Source of the DNA: Pseudomonas sp.
GTDB lineage: Bacteria > Pseudomonadota > Gammaproteobacteria > Pseudomonadales > Pseudomonadaceae
Direction of reading: 5' to 3'
NCBI GenBank assembly: GCA_007117785.1
Contig: SKFV01000259.1
Coordinates: 1-14,814 of the forward strand
DNA length: 14,814 nucleotides
Under the pieces are notes generated by a model. That model did not search any database, was not told where the DNA came from, and saw only the letters and a list, made by a program, of their open reading frames with translations. Shown piece after piece: positions 1-7,698 of the stretch. A program made the translations under genes and the position numbers. Every line of letters begins with the position of its first letter. Position 1 is the first letter of the stretch.

Positions 1-735
1 GGGGCCTGGCAGTTGGGCTGCCTTGCGCCAGCCGAGTTCGCCGCCTTCCAGTGCCGTATCGCCACCGGAGCGGCTCAGGGCCAGGCCGGCAAAGTCGGCA
101 CCGGCTTGCAGCTCGTTGTAGAGTTCATCGGCCAGCGCGGTGACGCGCGCCTCTTCCTCGCGACTGGCATATTCACCCAAGGGCAGGATGATCATAGCTA
201 GGCGAAATTCTTCGGCCAGCTCCGAGCGGCCCAGTTCGGAATTGAGGAAGTTACGAACTTCCTGATCACTGACCTGGATGCGTTCGGCGACGCGACGCTG
301 GCGTACCCGGTTGATGATCATTTCCCGACGAATCTGGTCGCGCGCTTCAGCGTAGCTGACGCCGTCCTGTTCCAGGGCAGCACGAAACTCGTCCAGGGTT
401 ACGTTGTTACGCTGGGCCAGTTGCTGCATGGTCTGGTTCAGGCTGTTATCGTCGATTCGGATGCCGGCGCGGTCACCCATCTGCAACTGAATGCTTTCCA
501 GAATCAGACGATCGAGTACTTGCTGGCGCAGCACATCATCCGGTGGGACCTGGCTGCCCTGTTCAGAAGCCTGACGGCGCACATTATCCATGCGTTGCTG
601 GACCTGGCTAAGCATGACCACGTCGTTATCGACAATGGCGGCGACTCGATCCAGTGGCACCACTTGTGCCTGCGCGCTACTGATAAACAAGCCTGCGCAC
701 AGGCCAAGAACTGCGGTGTAAAACTTAAAAGGCAT
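1..735 (-). CDS. surA: Periplasmic chaperone / peptidyl-prolyl isomerase SurA (3' end outside window)
   Basis: SurA escorts unfolded outer-membrane proteins through the periplasm to the BAM complex; LptD next door is a classic client. The window holds the first 245 codons, roughly 57% of a protein usually near 430 residues; the C-terminal part lies beyond base 1. Residues 1-23 form a signal peptide with a basic start, a hydrophobic core and an AQA|Q cleavage site. Mature residues from VVPLDRVAAIVDNDVV onward match the SurA N-terminal chaperone domain (about 24-150). The first parvulin-type PPIase domain begins near residue 176 (EEFRLAMIILPLGEY) and contains the GGELGW motif near 231-236 before the cut. 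The ATG at 735 is chosen because it gives a proper signal peptide. It lies inside the last codons of lptD (11-bp overlap), so the two genes are probably co-transcribed and translationally coupled. Confidence 0.95.
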   Translation of the reverse strand, partial: MPFKFYTAVLGLCAGLFISSAQAQVVPLDRVAAIVDNDVVMLSQVQQRMDNVRRQASEQGSQVPPDDVLRQQVLDRLILESIQLQMGDRAGIRIDDNSLNQTMQQLAQRNNVTLDEFRAALEQDGVSYAEARDQIRREMIINRVRQRRVAERIQVSDQEVRNFLNSELGRSELAEEFRLAMIILPLGEYASREEEARVTALADELYNELQAGADFAGLALSRSGGDTALEGGELGWRKAAQLPGP

Positions 736-3388
736 TATTGTCTCGCTCTCTGTAGCCAGGGATACCATCGGTAAGCAGGCTTTCCACTCGATTGCCGGTA
801 ACGTTGCCAAGTCCTTTGAGCACAATCTGCAGGAAAATCCCGCGTTTGGTCTCGTCCCGGGTGACGGATTCAAATTCGTTGTAATCTACCCAGTAGCGGT
901 TGATCAGACGGAGTTTCCAGCAGCAGCTGTCATACTCAAGACCACCAAAGGCTTCGAGGGTTCGATCATCGGCAAAATCATATTGCCAGCGTCCGATCAG
1001 GCTCCATTGCGGATTCAATGGCCACATGAAGGACAGATCGGACTGGTCGATACGACGGTTGGTCTGACGCTGGAAATTACCGGTCAGAGCATCATAGGTA
1101 TTGATGCTGTTGCGGAAGCTGTAACCCGCATTGACCAGTTTGTTGTGCTCCGGCTGATAGTTGACGAAGAAGCTACCAGCGTTGGCACTGCTATCATCCG
1201 GATCCCACAGCGTGCTGGTTCGCAAGCGCCAGTTTTCTTCAATCTGGTAAGCCAGTTCGGCAGCATAAGCCGAGGAAGAGCGGCTGTTGCGCTCGCGTGG
1301 CTCACCGTCCGGATCCAGCAACTGCACACGACGATCGTTAAAGTACAGAATATTGCCCAGACTCGCACGGGCTTTTTCACGGCCCGCGTTATCAAACAGA
1401 CGGCTGGTCACGCCCAGTGTCAGCTGCTGGGTGTCGCCGGTACGGTCACGCCCACTGAACCGGTCGTCACGAAACAACGCAGCGTAGCTGAAGGTGTTTT
1501 CGTAGGTATCAAACAGTGGCTGATCATCCTGGTTACGGTAGGGCGCATACAGGTAATAGGCGCGCGGCTCCAGGCTCTGGCGGAAGCTGCGGCCGAACAG
1601 GTTGGTGTCGCGATCGAAATACAGGCCGGTATCCAGGCTGGCGACCGGCACATGGCTCGATGGGCTTCGATCGGTATCTGAATAGTCGAAGCCATCACCT
1701 GTGCGGCGGTCAAAGTCAAGATCATAGAAGACCGAGTTCACCTTCAGGGCTGGTGTTATATAGGCCCAGCTGTTGCGTAGCGGATAGCTGATCTCAGGGC
1801 TAAGGGCAACGCGGTGACCGGTTGCCCGCTGCAGTCCGCTCAGGTTTTCGTCAGGTTTCGGGATGAAATTGCCAACTGAATCTGTTTGCAGGCCATTCTT
1901 GCCGCTGATCAGGCCACTGCGCAGGTCGCGATCGAAATAGCTGTATTCCGCGTCATAGTCGACCCGCACGCCGCTGTCAGCCAGCCAGTGGCCACCGTCA
2001 ATGTGAAGCTGCGGCAATCGTTCGTAGGGGGTGATGGCGGTGATAGTCGCACGCTCATAGCCATGCACAAGTGCCTGAAAGCGCCAGCCGCTTCCGTAGT
2101 AACTCAGGTCGGCGCGCTGATCCAGGTGACTGGCCGGACGTGATTCCAGCGCGGAGCTGAGGTCCTGAAAATAAAAGGGGTCGCTGATGCCGGCAGTATC
2201 CAGATTGGCGCGCCAGTTGCTGCCCAGTTGATGCTGGTGTCGGGCTCTGTAGCGCCAGCGGTTTTCGTTGAAGTCGCGGTCATCCAGGTAGGCCGCATTC
2301 AGCTCTGTCGCACTGTTGTCGCCAAGATGCCGGCCCTCTGCTTCCATCAACAAACCGCGTTTGGACATCAGGCGCGGATACAGCGTGGCATCGTAGTTTG
2401 GCGCCAGGTTCAGGTAATAGGGAATGGTAATTTCAGTGCCGGTATCGCTGCTGGAAGAATAGCTGGGTGGCAATACACCGGTTTTGCGGCGGTCATCCAG
2501 AGGGAAACTCAGGTAAGGCGTATAAAAGACTGGCACGTCCTTAACCCGAAGCGTCACATGGCGAGCATCACCCCAGCCTTCCTGGCGGTCGAGTTCAACG
2601 GAGCGGCTATGCAAGGCCCAGGCATTGTTGCCCGGCTCACAGGTCGTATAGCTACTGTTGCTGAGAACAATAATCGCATCTTCACGGCGCTCAACCCGGT
2701 CAGCACTACCACGGGCATGGGCGTCGTGAATGACATAGTCAACATCTTCGATACTGGTTGCGCCGGTGTCGATGCGCAGCTCAGCCTGTTCACCCATCAG
2801 CAAGACACCCTGGTCTCGCAGTCGAACCCGGTCGCTGAGGCGGATGAGGTCATTGTTGCGATCAATGCTCGCCTGGCCGGCACGAGCCTGAATGCGTCCC
2901 TGGCGGAGAAGAACGTCGCCACTGAGAGTGCCCGTTTCATCTGTCTGTTGAAATTCGCTGCGATCAGCCTCGGCATAGATAGGCAACTGGCTGAGGGCGG
3001 TATCATCATCACGCCCACTGCGCGGCGGCTCAACGTAGGTGCCGCTGCAATAGGGCGCAATGCGTGCCTGCAACTCTTCGCTGAGCTGCTCACGCGGCAC
3101 CCAGTCAAGGTGGCTGTAGGGATTATCGGTAGCAACGGTCTGGCGAGCGGGCGCAGTCTCCGGCGCTGCCGCTTCCGGCTCGACCACCCGGGGCGCCACT
3201 ACTTGTCGTGCTGGTCGTGGCGGCAGTGAGGGGCTGGCGCTATGGGGGCTACAGACCCAGCCCTGGCCATCACTGCTGGCGCGGCAATCAACTTGCTGGG
3301 CCAGCGAGGACATGGGTTGAGCCAGCAGCACGCTGCCAGCCAGCAACAGGGGGAAACGCAGCGCAAAAGGTGGTGAGCGATAGGCCAT
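725..3388 (-). CDS. lptD: LPS-assembly protein LptD (OstA/Imp), outer-membrane barrel of the Lpt bridge
   Basis: LptD, plugged by the lipoprotein LptE, inserts lipopolysaccharide into the outer leaflet of the outer membrane. The product has 887 residues, within the usual Pseudomonas range. Residues 1-30 are a signal peptide ending SSLA|Q. An OstA/LptA-like beta-jellyroll domain spans roughly 130-250. The remainder (about 280-880) is the C-terminal beta-barrel with alternating aromatic strands. Cysteines are at 35, 46, 114, 250 and the adjacent pair 822-823. An N-terminal cysteine region plus a C-terminal CC pair is what the family needs for its interdomain disulfides, so DsbA/SurA-dependent maturation is expected. 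The reading frame stays open upstream to 3754, but the ATG at 3388 directly precedes the signal peptide and is the credible start; no strong ribosome-binding site precedes it. It is the first gene of a minus-strand unit with surA. Confidence 0.96.
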   Translation of the reverse strand: MAYRSPPFALRFPLLLAGSVLLAQPMSSLAQQVDCRASSDGQGWVCSPHSASPSLPPRPARQVVAPRVVEPEAAAPETAPARQTVATDNPYSHLDWVPREQLSEELQARIAPYCSGTYVEPPRSGRDDDTALSQLPIYAEADRSEFQQTDETGTLSGDVLLRQGRIQARAGQASIDRNNDLIRLSDRVRLRDQGVLLMGEQAELRIDTGATSIEDVDYVIHDAHARGSADRVERREDAIIVLSNSSYTTCEPGNNAWALHSRSVELDRQEGWGDARHVTLRVKDVPVFYTPYLSFPLDDRRKTGVLPPSYSSSSDTGTEITIPYYLNLAPNYDATLYPRLMSKRGLLMEAEGRHLGDNSATELNAAYLDDRDFNENRWRYRARHQHQLGSNWRANLDTAGISDPFYFQDLSSALESRPASHLDQRADLSYYGSGWRFQALVHGYERATITAITPYERLPQLHIDGGHWLADSGVRVDYDAEYSYFDRDLRSGLISGKNGLQTDSVGNFIPKPDENLSGLQRATGHRVALSPEISYPLRNSWAYITPALKVNSVFYDLDFDRRTGDGFDYSDTDRSPSSHVPVASLDTGLYFDRDTNLFGRSFRQSLEPRAYYLYAPYRNQDDQPLFDTYENTFSYAALFRDDRFSGRDRTGDTQQLTLGVTSRLFDNAGREKARASLGNILYFNDRRVQLLDPDGEPRERNSRSSSAYAAELAYQIEENWRLRTSTLWDPDDSSANAGSFFVNYQPEHNKLVNAGYSFRNSINTYDALTGNFQRQTNRRIDQSDLSFMWPLNPQWSLIGRWQYDFADDRTLEAFGGLEYDSCCWKLRLINRYWVDYNEFESVTRDETKRGIFLQIVLKGLGNVTGNRVESLLTDGIPGYRERDNNAF

Positions 3389-3533
3389 TGTGTTGTTATC
3401 CGGCTTCCAGTCAGGATGTGGCAGTACCTTGTGCGCCTCAGGCGCAACAGGCATGCTGCTGTTGATCGTCAGGATCATGGATAATAAAGCATTGGGTGCT
3501 GCCAGAGCCAGCGCCAGCCGGACAGGAAAACAA
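3389..3533. promoter_or_regulatory. Divergent control region between lptD and amgK
   Basis: This 145-bp gap separates two gene sets transcribed away from each other, so it must carry promoters for both. Visible elements are a GATAAT hexamer at 3480-3485, usable as a -10 for amgK but without a good -35 at normal spacing; its complement (TTTATTATCC), a possible -10 for lptD; and a 6-bp stem with a 3-base loop at 3432-3446 (TGCGCC-tca-GGCGCA). I could not identify a convincing sigma-E (RpoE) promoter by eye, although lptD is a sigma-E target in E. coli. The existence of promoters here follows from gene orientation; their exact positions do not. Confidence 0.5.
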
Positions 3534-4556
3534 ATGATGGATGCCAGAGAGGCGCAATTGCGCCAGTGGCTGCCCGCCGCTATCGCGCAGGCAGCGCCTG
3601 AACTGGGGCCTTTGGCCGCAGCAGAGCCGTCGCTGAGTGCGGCCAGTGCCGATGCCAGTGCGCGGCGATATTTTCGTTGGCAGCAGGGCAATCTGAGCCT
3701 GATTGTGATGGATGCACCGCCAGAGCATGAAGACAGCGAGCCCTTTGTGCGCATTGCCGGTCTGATGGCGGATGCGGGTGTGCGCGTGCCGCGCGTTTAT
3801 GCCAGTGATCTGCAGCAGGGCTTTTTGTTGTTGGAAGATATGGGCCAGCGGACCTTCCTGGAGCAAATCCAGGCCGGTATCGACAGTATCCGTCTGGATC
3901 AGTTGTTCGACGCGGCCGTCGATAGCCTGATTCGTTGGCAGTTGGCCAGCCAGCCGCAGGTCTTGCCGCCCTATGACAGCGCGGTGTTGCAACGCGAACT
4001 GGCGCTTTTCCCTGACTGGTATGCCGCACGGCATTTACAGCACAGTTTCAACGAGGTGGATCGGGCTGACTGGGCCGAGCTCTGTCAGTTGCTGCTAGCC
4101 AGCATCAATGCCGAGGCACGGGTCTATGTACATCGCGACTATATGGCCCGCAACCTGATGGTGCCGGTCAGCGGAGCACCGGCCGTACTGGATTTTCAGG
4201 ATGCGCTGTGCGGTCCGGCCAGCTACGACGCTACCTCCCTGTTTGCGGATGCCTTTTTCAGTTGGCCGGAGCCGCGTCGGGATGCCTGGATGCACAGCTA
4301 CTGGCAGCGGGCCCGTGATGCAGGTATCGAGCTGCCGGCAGAGTATGCCGGTTTTCAACGCCAATACCGCCTGATGGGGGTTCAGCGTCATCTCAAGGTG
4401 CTGGGTATTTTTGCCCGTATTCGTTATCGCGATGGCAAGCCGCATTACCTGGAGGATGCGCCGCGCTTTCTCGCTTACCTGCAGAGTGCCTGTCAGGCTG
4501 AGCCAGATCTTGCGCCATTGCAACGCTTGCTGACTCGGCTGGAATTGACGGCATGA
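3534..4556 (+). CDS. amgK: N-acetylmuramate/N-acetylglucosamine anomeric kinase AmgK
   Basis: AmgK phosphorylates MurNAc (and GlcNAc) at the anomeric C1 hydroxyl with ATP. It feeds MurU in the recycling route that bypasses de novo UDP-MurNAc synthesis and underlies intrinsic fosfomycin tolerance in pseudomonads. The 340-residue protein has the aminoglycoside-phosphotransferase (APH/ChoK) fold. The catalytic loop is VHRDYMARN with His200, Asp202 and Asn207, and the metal-binding DFQD is at 220-223. The N-terminal segment LSAASADASARRYFRW is typical of AmgK. The ATG at 3534 is preferred because AGGA sits at 3524-3527 and homologues start here; a second ATG follows immediately at 3537, and upstream in-frame ATGs (for example 3477) lack support. 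The stop overlaps the murU start as ATGA, indicating coupling. It could be another APH-family kinase, but pairing with murU makes AmgK very likely. Confidence 0.93.
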   Translation: MMDAREAQLRQWLPAAIAQAAPELGPLAAAEPSLSAASADASARRYFRWQQGNLSLIVMDAPPEHEDSEPFVRIAGLMADAGVRVPRVYASDLQQGFLLLEDMGQRTFLEQIQAGIDSIRLDQLFDAAVDSLIRWQLASQPQVLPPYDSAVLQRELALFPDWYAARHLQHSFNEVDRADWAELCQLLLASINAEARVYVHRDYMARNLMVPVSGAPAVLDFQDALCGPASYDATSLFADAFFSWPEPRRDAWMHSYWQRARDAGIELPAEYAGFQRQYRLMGVQRHLKVLGIFARIRYRDGKPHYLEDAPRFLAYLQSACQAEPDLAPLQRLLTRLELTA

Positions 4557-5236
4557 AAGCGATGTTACTGGCGGCAGGCAAGGGTGAGCGCATGCGCCCA
4601 TTGACCTTGCACACGCCCAAGCCTTTGCTGCCAGTCGCTGGCAAGCCCCTGCTGCAATGGCACCTGGAGGCATTGAAGCGTGCAGGGATTCGTCAGTTGG
4701 TAATCAATCATGCCTGGCTGGGTGCGCAGATCGAAGCCCATTTTGCCGATGGCGCTGCGCTGGAGGTCGAGATTCAGTGGTCACGCGAAACCGAGCCGCT
4801 GGAAACCGGTGGCGGTATTCGCCAGGCCTTGCCACTGCTCGGCGAACAGCCCTTTGTGCTGGTCAATGGGGATATCTGGACCGATTTCGATTTTACTGGC
4901 TTGGCGTTACCAGCCGGTAAGCTGGCGCATCTGGTGTTGATCGACAATCCTGCCCATAACCCGCGCGGCGACTTTATTTTGCAGCAGGGAGTCGTCAGTA
5001 ATCCAGTTGAGGGCCAGACTGGCTTGACCTATAGCGGCATCGCGGTCATTCATCCGGCGCTGATTGCCGATCAGGCACCGGGCCGCTTTGCCCTGGCTCC
5101 ATTGCTGCGCTCGGCGGCCGATCAGGGGCTGCTTGGCGGTGAATATTTTGCCGGCAACTGGATCGATGTGGGTACCCCGGAGCGCCTGCAACAGGCGACC
5201 GATATCGCGGAGCGGACGGCATGCTCTGGCCGATAA
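4553..5236 (+). CDS. murU: N-acetylmuramate-1-phosphate uridylyltransferase MurU
   Basis: MurU transfers UMP from UTP to MurNAc-1-phosphate, giving UDP-MurNAc directly from recycled cell-wall sugar. The 227-residue protein is a single nucleotidyltransferase domain. It opens with the signature MLLAAGKGERMRPLT (residues 4-18) and PKPLLPV (22-28), which bind UTP and supply the catalytic Arg/Lys. The metal-binding aspartate is in LVNGDIW (Asp107), and the C-terminal NWIDVGTPERL is the second metal/sugar region. Length and the absence of a C-terminal acyltransferase or hexapeptide domain separate it from GlmU and RmlA. It overlaps amgK by 4 bp and djlA by 16 bp, so the three genes form one operon. 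A generic sugar-1-phosphate nucleotidyltransferase is the only alternative, and context argues against it. Confidence 0.94.
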   Translation: MKAMLLAAGKGERMRPLTLHTPKPLLPVAGKPLLQWHLEALKRAGIRQLVINHAWLGAQIEAHFADGAALEVEIQWSRETEPLETGGGIRQALPLLGEQPFVLVNGDIWTDFDFTGLALPAGKLAHLVLIDNPAHNPRGDFILQQGVVSNPVEGQTGLTYSGIAVIHPALIADQAPGRFALAPLLRSAADQGLLGGEYFAGNWIDVGTPERLQQATDIAERTACSGR

Positions 5237-6000
5237 CTGCAATGGGTGGTGTACTCGGCGCCGTGGCTGCCGGGATACCCGGCGCCTTGCTCGGTGCCGT
5301 TCTCGGGCATGCCCTGGATCGCCACTGGCGTTTACGGCGCTGGACCGATGTCCCGGCCAGGCTGCGTTCACTGACCGGGCGCAAGCTGGTGTTCGAACGG
5401 GTGTTGTTTCTGTGTCTCGGGCATATGGCCAAGGCCAATGGCCGGGTGCAGACCGTGCACCTGCAACTGGCACGGGACCTGATGCAGCAATACCGGCTGG
5501 GTGAAGAGGCTCGGATGCAGGCCATGCGCTGGTTCAATCAGGGGCGCGATCAGGCGCGCGGTCTGGATCGCCTGGTTGGCCGTTTTGCCCGTCGCGAGCC
5601 CGTGCTGGCGGTGGAGTTGATGGATGCCTGCTGGCGTATGGCGCTGGCAACCGGCAGCCTGGCTGCTAATCAGCAGCAGTTACTCAATCAATGGGGTAAG
5701 AAAGTCGGTGTCGGGCGCGGTGAGCAGCAACGCATGCATCAGAAGCATCGTCCGCGCAGCGCCAAGCAGGCGCCGGTGGCCAAGGATGATCAATTGCAGC
5801 GTGATGCAAAATTGCTTGAGGTGGGGCTGAACGACAGTCCGGACCTGATTCGTCGCGCCTATCGCCGTCAACTCAGTCGCAACCATCCGGACAAGCTCAG
5901 CGCCCGTGGCGCAGCCGCCACCGAGCAGGCGAATGCCGGGGAGCGTATTCGGGATATCAAGGCCGCATACGCTCGCATCCGCGAGCACAGGGGCTTCTAG
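5221..6000 (+). CDS. djlA: Membrane-anchored J-domain co-chaperone DjlA (TerB-like + DnaJ)
   Basis: DjlA is an inner-membrane co-chaperone that stimulates DnaK ATPase at the cytoplasmic membrane face and is linked to envelope stress. The 259-residue protein shows the expected order: a glycine-rich hydrophobic segment (about residues 1-32) resembling the DjlA transmembrane domain, a helical TerB-like region (about 45-170), a basic linker, and a C-terminal J domain (about 193-259). The J domain carries the diagnostic HPD tripeptide at 222-224 inside LSRNHPDKLSARG. The ATG at 5221 lies within the last codons of murU, giving a 16-bp overlap. Its position as third gene behind amgK-murU matches other pseudomonads as I remember them and is not an obvious functional link to peptidoglycan recycling. 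The stop is followed six bases later by a perfect palindrome that may end the transcript. Confidence 0.92.
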   Translation: MLWPITAMGGVLGAVAAGIPGALLGAVLGHALDRHWRLRRWTDVPARLRSLTGRKLVFERVLFLCLGHMAKANGRVQTVHLQLARDLMQQYRLGEEARMQAMRWFNQGRDQARGLDRLVGRFARREPVLAVELMDACWRMALATGSLAANQQQLLNQWGKKVGVGRGEQQRMHQKHRPRSAKQAPVAKDDQLQRDAKLLEVGLNDSPDLIRRAYRRQLSRNHPDKLSARGAAATEQANAGERIRDIKAAYARIREHRGF

Positions 6001-6006
6001 ACTGGT

Positions 6007-6058
6007 TTAATTAGGGACAGACCCCATTTACCAATAAATGGGGTCTGTCCCTAATTAA
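6007..6058. repeat. Perfect palindromic repeat, 24-bp arms with 4-base loop (RAYT/REP-like; possible bidirectional terminator)
   Basis: Bases 6007-6030 and 6035-6058 are exact reverse complements separated by CCAA. The core is TTAGGGACAGACCCC, flanked by an AT-rich TTAAT. The stem would be extremely stable as RNA, and the sequence fills nearly the whole 61-bp gap between two convergent genes, so it may stop transcription from both sides. No long T-tract follows either arm. From memory, palindromes with this GGGACAGACCCC core recur in many gammaproteobacterial genomes beside IS200-like Y1 transposase (RAYT) genes. That suggests a mobilised REP-type element, but no transposase lies in this window. 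Confidence 0.85.
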
Positions 6059-6061
6059 GCG

Positions 6062-6895
6062 CTAATTGTCCAACCAACCCTCAATTCGACGAATCAGTGA
6101 AGATTCTGATTGGCCGGGTGTCAGCGGGTGCTTTACCTGTTTGTAGCTATCACTTCGGCCTAGGCGGCGCGCTTCGCGAGCCTGTCTGCGCAGCAGTTCG
6201 GCATCCGGTTCGCTACGGCTGTGAATTTCCAGCAAGGGTTTGTCCCAGGCTTCGAGCAAGCGGTGCAGCGGCTCACCCTGTGCTGCAGCCCGCGGATCCA
6301 CGAGTACCAGATGACGCAACACCTGATCGCTACTGTCTTGCCCGGCGGTGCGCAGGACCCACCAGGCGGCTTCACCCTGGCCCAGCAGGGTTATGCGTTC
6401 AGCCCCTTCGGCTTGCAGCGCCAGCCAGGCTTGACGCAGGCGCTGGCGAATCTGTTCGGCGTGAGCTTGCTGAGCAATTTCCCGCTCGGCCTCCTCCAGC
6501 GCATCGAGATTGGCCAGGCTGTCCGGCAGGGCGATGGACAATGTATGCCAGCCGGCATCACTCAACTGGCGGCGGCTGGCGGCAATCAGTCGCGGGGCGT
6601 CGGCATGCTCGCCGCGATCGGCAACCAGCAGGATGCCGCCTCGCGGTGATGGGCGGGCAGCGGGCAGAAACAGCCCGAGAAAGCGGTCATCCCCTGCTTC
6701 GAGCTGGCGAATCTGTTCCCTGTCCAGGTTGCGTCGCAAGTCGGCTTCCTGCTGGCTACTGCGGCTGGGCAGTTGTGCCCTTTCGCTGGCGGGTGTTGCG
6801 TCAGCTGCAGGGGCGTCTTCTGCGAGGGTGGTGGTCGCGAGTCCCAGCCACAAGCTGCAGCTGATGAGTAACAACAGGTAAGGGCGAAGGTGCAT
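6062..6895 (-). CDS. Exported DUF3530-type protein, alpha/beta-hydrolase-like without an obvious nucleophile
   Basis: The function is unknown. The 277-residue product begins with a signal peptide (hydrophobic residues 6-20, likely cleavage after TTTLA25|E). A polar, low-complexity linker follows to about residue 45, and then an Ala/Leu/Arg-rich domain whose pattern (GGILLVADRG, GWHTLSIALPD, ITLLGQGEAAWWVL, HLVLVDPRA) looks like the strand-helix alternation of an alpha/beta-hydrolase. This resembles the DUF3530 family found in pseudomonads. The position of the usual GxSxG nucleophile elbow reads GQGEA (172-176), so the serine is missing and hydrolase activity is doubtful. The ATG at 6895 is chosen because it starts the signal peptide and has AGGA seven bases upstream; the open frame extends to 6958 without support. 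The gene stands alone, convergent with djlA and divergent from rpe. Confidence 0.72.
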   Translation of the reverse strand: MHLRPYLLLLISCSLWLGLATTTLAEDAPAADATPASERAQLPSRSSQQEADLRRNLDREQIRQLEAGDDRFLGLFLPAARPSPRGGILLVADRGEHADAPRLIAASRRQLSDAGWHTLSIALPDSLANLDALEEAEREIAQQAHAEQIRQRLRQAWLALQAEGAERITLLGQGEAAWWVLRTAGQDSSDQVLRHLVLVDPRAAAQGEPLHRLLEAWDKPLLEIHSRSEPDAELLRRQAREARRLGRSDSYKQVKHPLTPGQSESSLIRRIEGWLDN

Positions 6896-6944
6896 GGCGG
6901 CATCCTGAAACCGGCGATGGTCGGTACAAGAGTGCACTATCGGG

Positions 6945-6950
6945 TACAAT
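6945..6950 (+). promoter_or_regulatory. Candidate -10 box for rpe (TACAAT)
   Basis: TACAAT matches the sigma-70 -10 consensus at five of six positions and lies 33 bases before the rpe start codon, in the divergent gap between the DUF3530 gene and rpe. No good -35 is visible at 16-18 bp upstream (nearest GGTACA at 6923-6928), so the assignment is tentative. Confidence 0.4.
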
Positions 6951-6983
6951 GGGCGCAAATACAGCTGTTAGCGGATACTCCCC

Positions 6984-7667
6984 ATGTCTGATCTGCCTGA
7001 TTACGCCATTGCCCCATCAATTCTGTCGGCCGATTTTGCCCGCTTGGGTGAAGAGGTTGATCGTGTCTTGGCCGACGGTGCCGATATTGTCCACTTCGAT
7101 GTCATGGACAATCACTACGTCCCCAATCTGACCATCGGCCCGATGGTATGCAGTGCCTTGCGCAAGTACGGCATTACTGCGCCTATTGATGTGCACCTGA
7201 TGGTCAAGCCGGTGGATCGCATCATTGGTGACTTTCTTGAAGCCGGGGCCAGCTACATTACTTTTCACCCGGAAGCCAGTGAGCATGTTGACCGTTCACT
7301 GCAGTTGATCAAGGAAGGTGGCGCCAAGGCGGGTTTGGTGTTCAATCCGGCAACCTCGCTGGATGCCCTTAAGTACGTGATGGACAAGGTAGATATGGTG
7401 CTGCTGATGAGCGTCAATCCCGGTTTTGGCGGGCAGAAGTTTATTCCCGCTACCTTGGACAAGCTGCGTGAAGCGCGGGCGTTGATTGATGCCAGTGGCC
7501 GGGATATTCGTCTGGAAGTGGATGGCGGGGTCAATGTGCAGAATATTCGCGCCATTGCCGAAGCCGGTGCCGATACCTTTGTGGCTGGCTCGGCGATTTT
7601 CAATCAGCCGGATTATCGGGCGGTGATTGATGCCATGCGGGCTGAGTTGGCGCAGGTTAAGGGCTAA
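6984..7667 (+). CDS. rpe: Ribulose-5-phosphate 3-epimerase Rpe
   Basis: Rpe interconverts D-ribulose-5-phosphate and D-xylulose-5-phosphate in the pentose phosphate pathway in the cytoplasm. The 227-residue protein is a TIM barrel of standard length. It opens with IAPSILSADFARLGEE (Ser12 and neighbours). The metal/catalytic residues are visible: His37 and Asp39 in HFDVMDNHYVPN, His71 in VHLMVK, and Asp180 in LEVDGGVN. The phosphate-binding loop VNPGFGGQKF is also intact. The start at 6984 fits homologues; the ribosome-binding site is weak (AGCGGA about eight bases upstream). In pseudomonads rpe is normally followed directly by gph. Here a 157-bp inverted-repeat element has come between them, which may uncouple their expression. 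Confidence 0.97.
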   Translation: MSDLPDYAIAPSILSADFARLGEEVDRVLADGADIVHFDVMDNHYVPNLTIGPMVCSALRKYGITAPIDVHLMVKPVDRIIGDFLEAGASYITFHPEASEHVDRSLQLIKEGGAKAGLVFNPATSLDALKYVMDKVDMVLLMSVNPGFGGQKFIPATLDKLREARALIDASGRDIRLEVDGGVNVQNIRAIAEAGADTFVAGSAIFNQPDYRAVIDAMRAELAQVKG

Positions 7668-7698
7668 GGACTTTCTTTCAGGCGGCTCCGACTATTCT

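Noticed and set aside
2228..3229. 333-codon plus-strand open frame antisense to lptD
   Set aside because: Composition mirrors the codon pattern of the lptD sense strand; there is no ribosome-binding site or recognisable domain. It is a shadow of a well-identified gene.
3389..3754. Open frame extending lptD about 122 codons upstream of its signal peptide
   Set aside because: It overlaps the amgK start region on the opposite strand, has no family similarity, and would bury the signal peptide that an outer-membrane protein needs at its N-terminus.
3438..4034. 198-codon minus-strand open frame over amgK
   Set aside because: It is antisense to conserved kinase sequence with no supporting motif or start signal.
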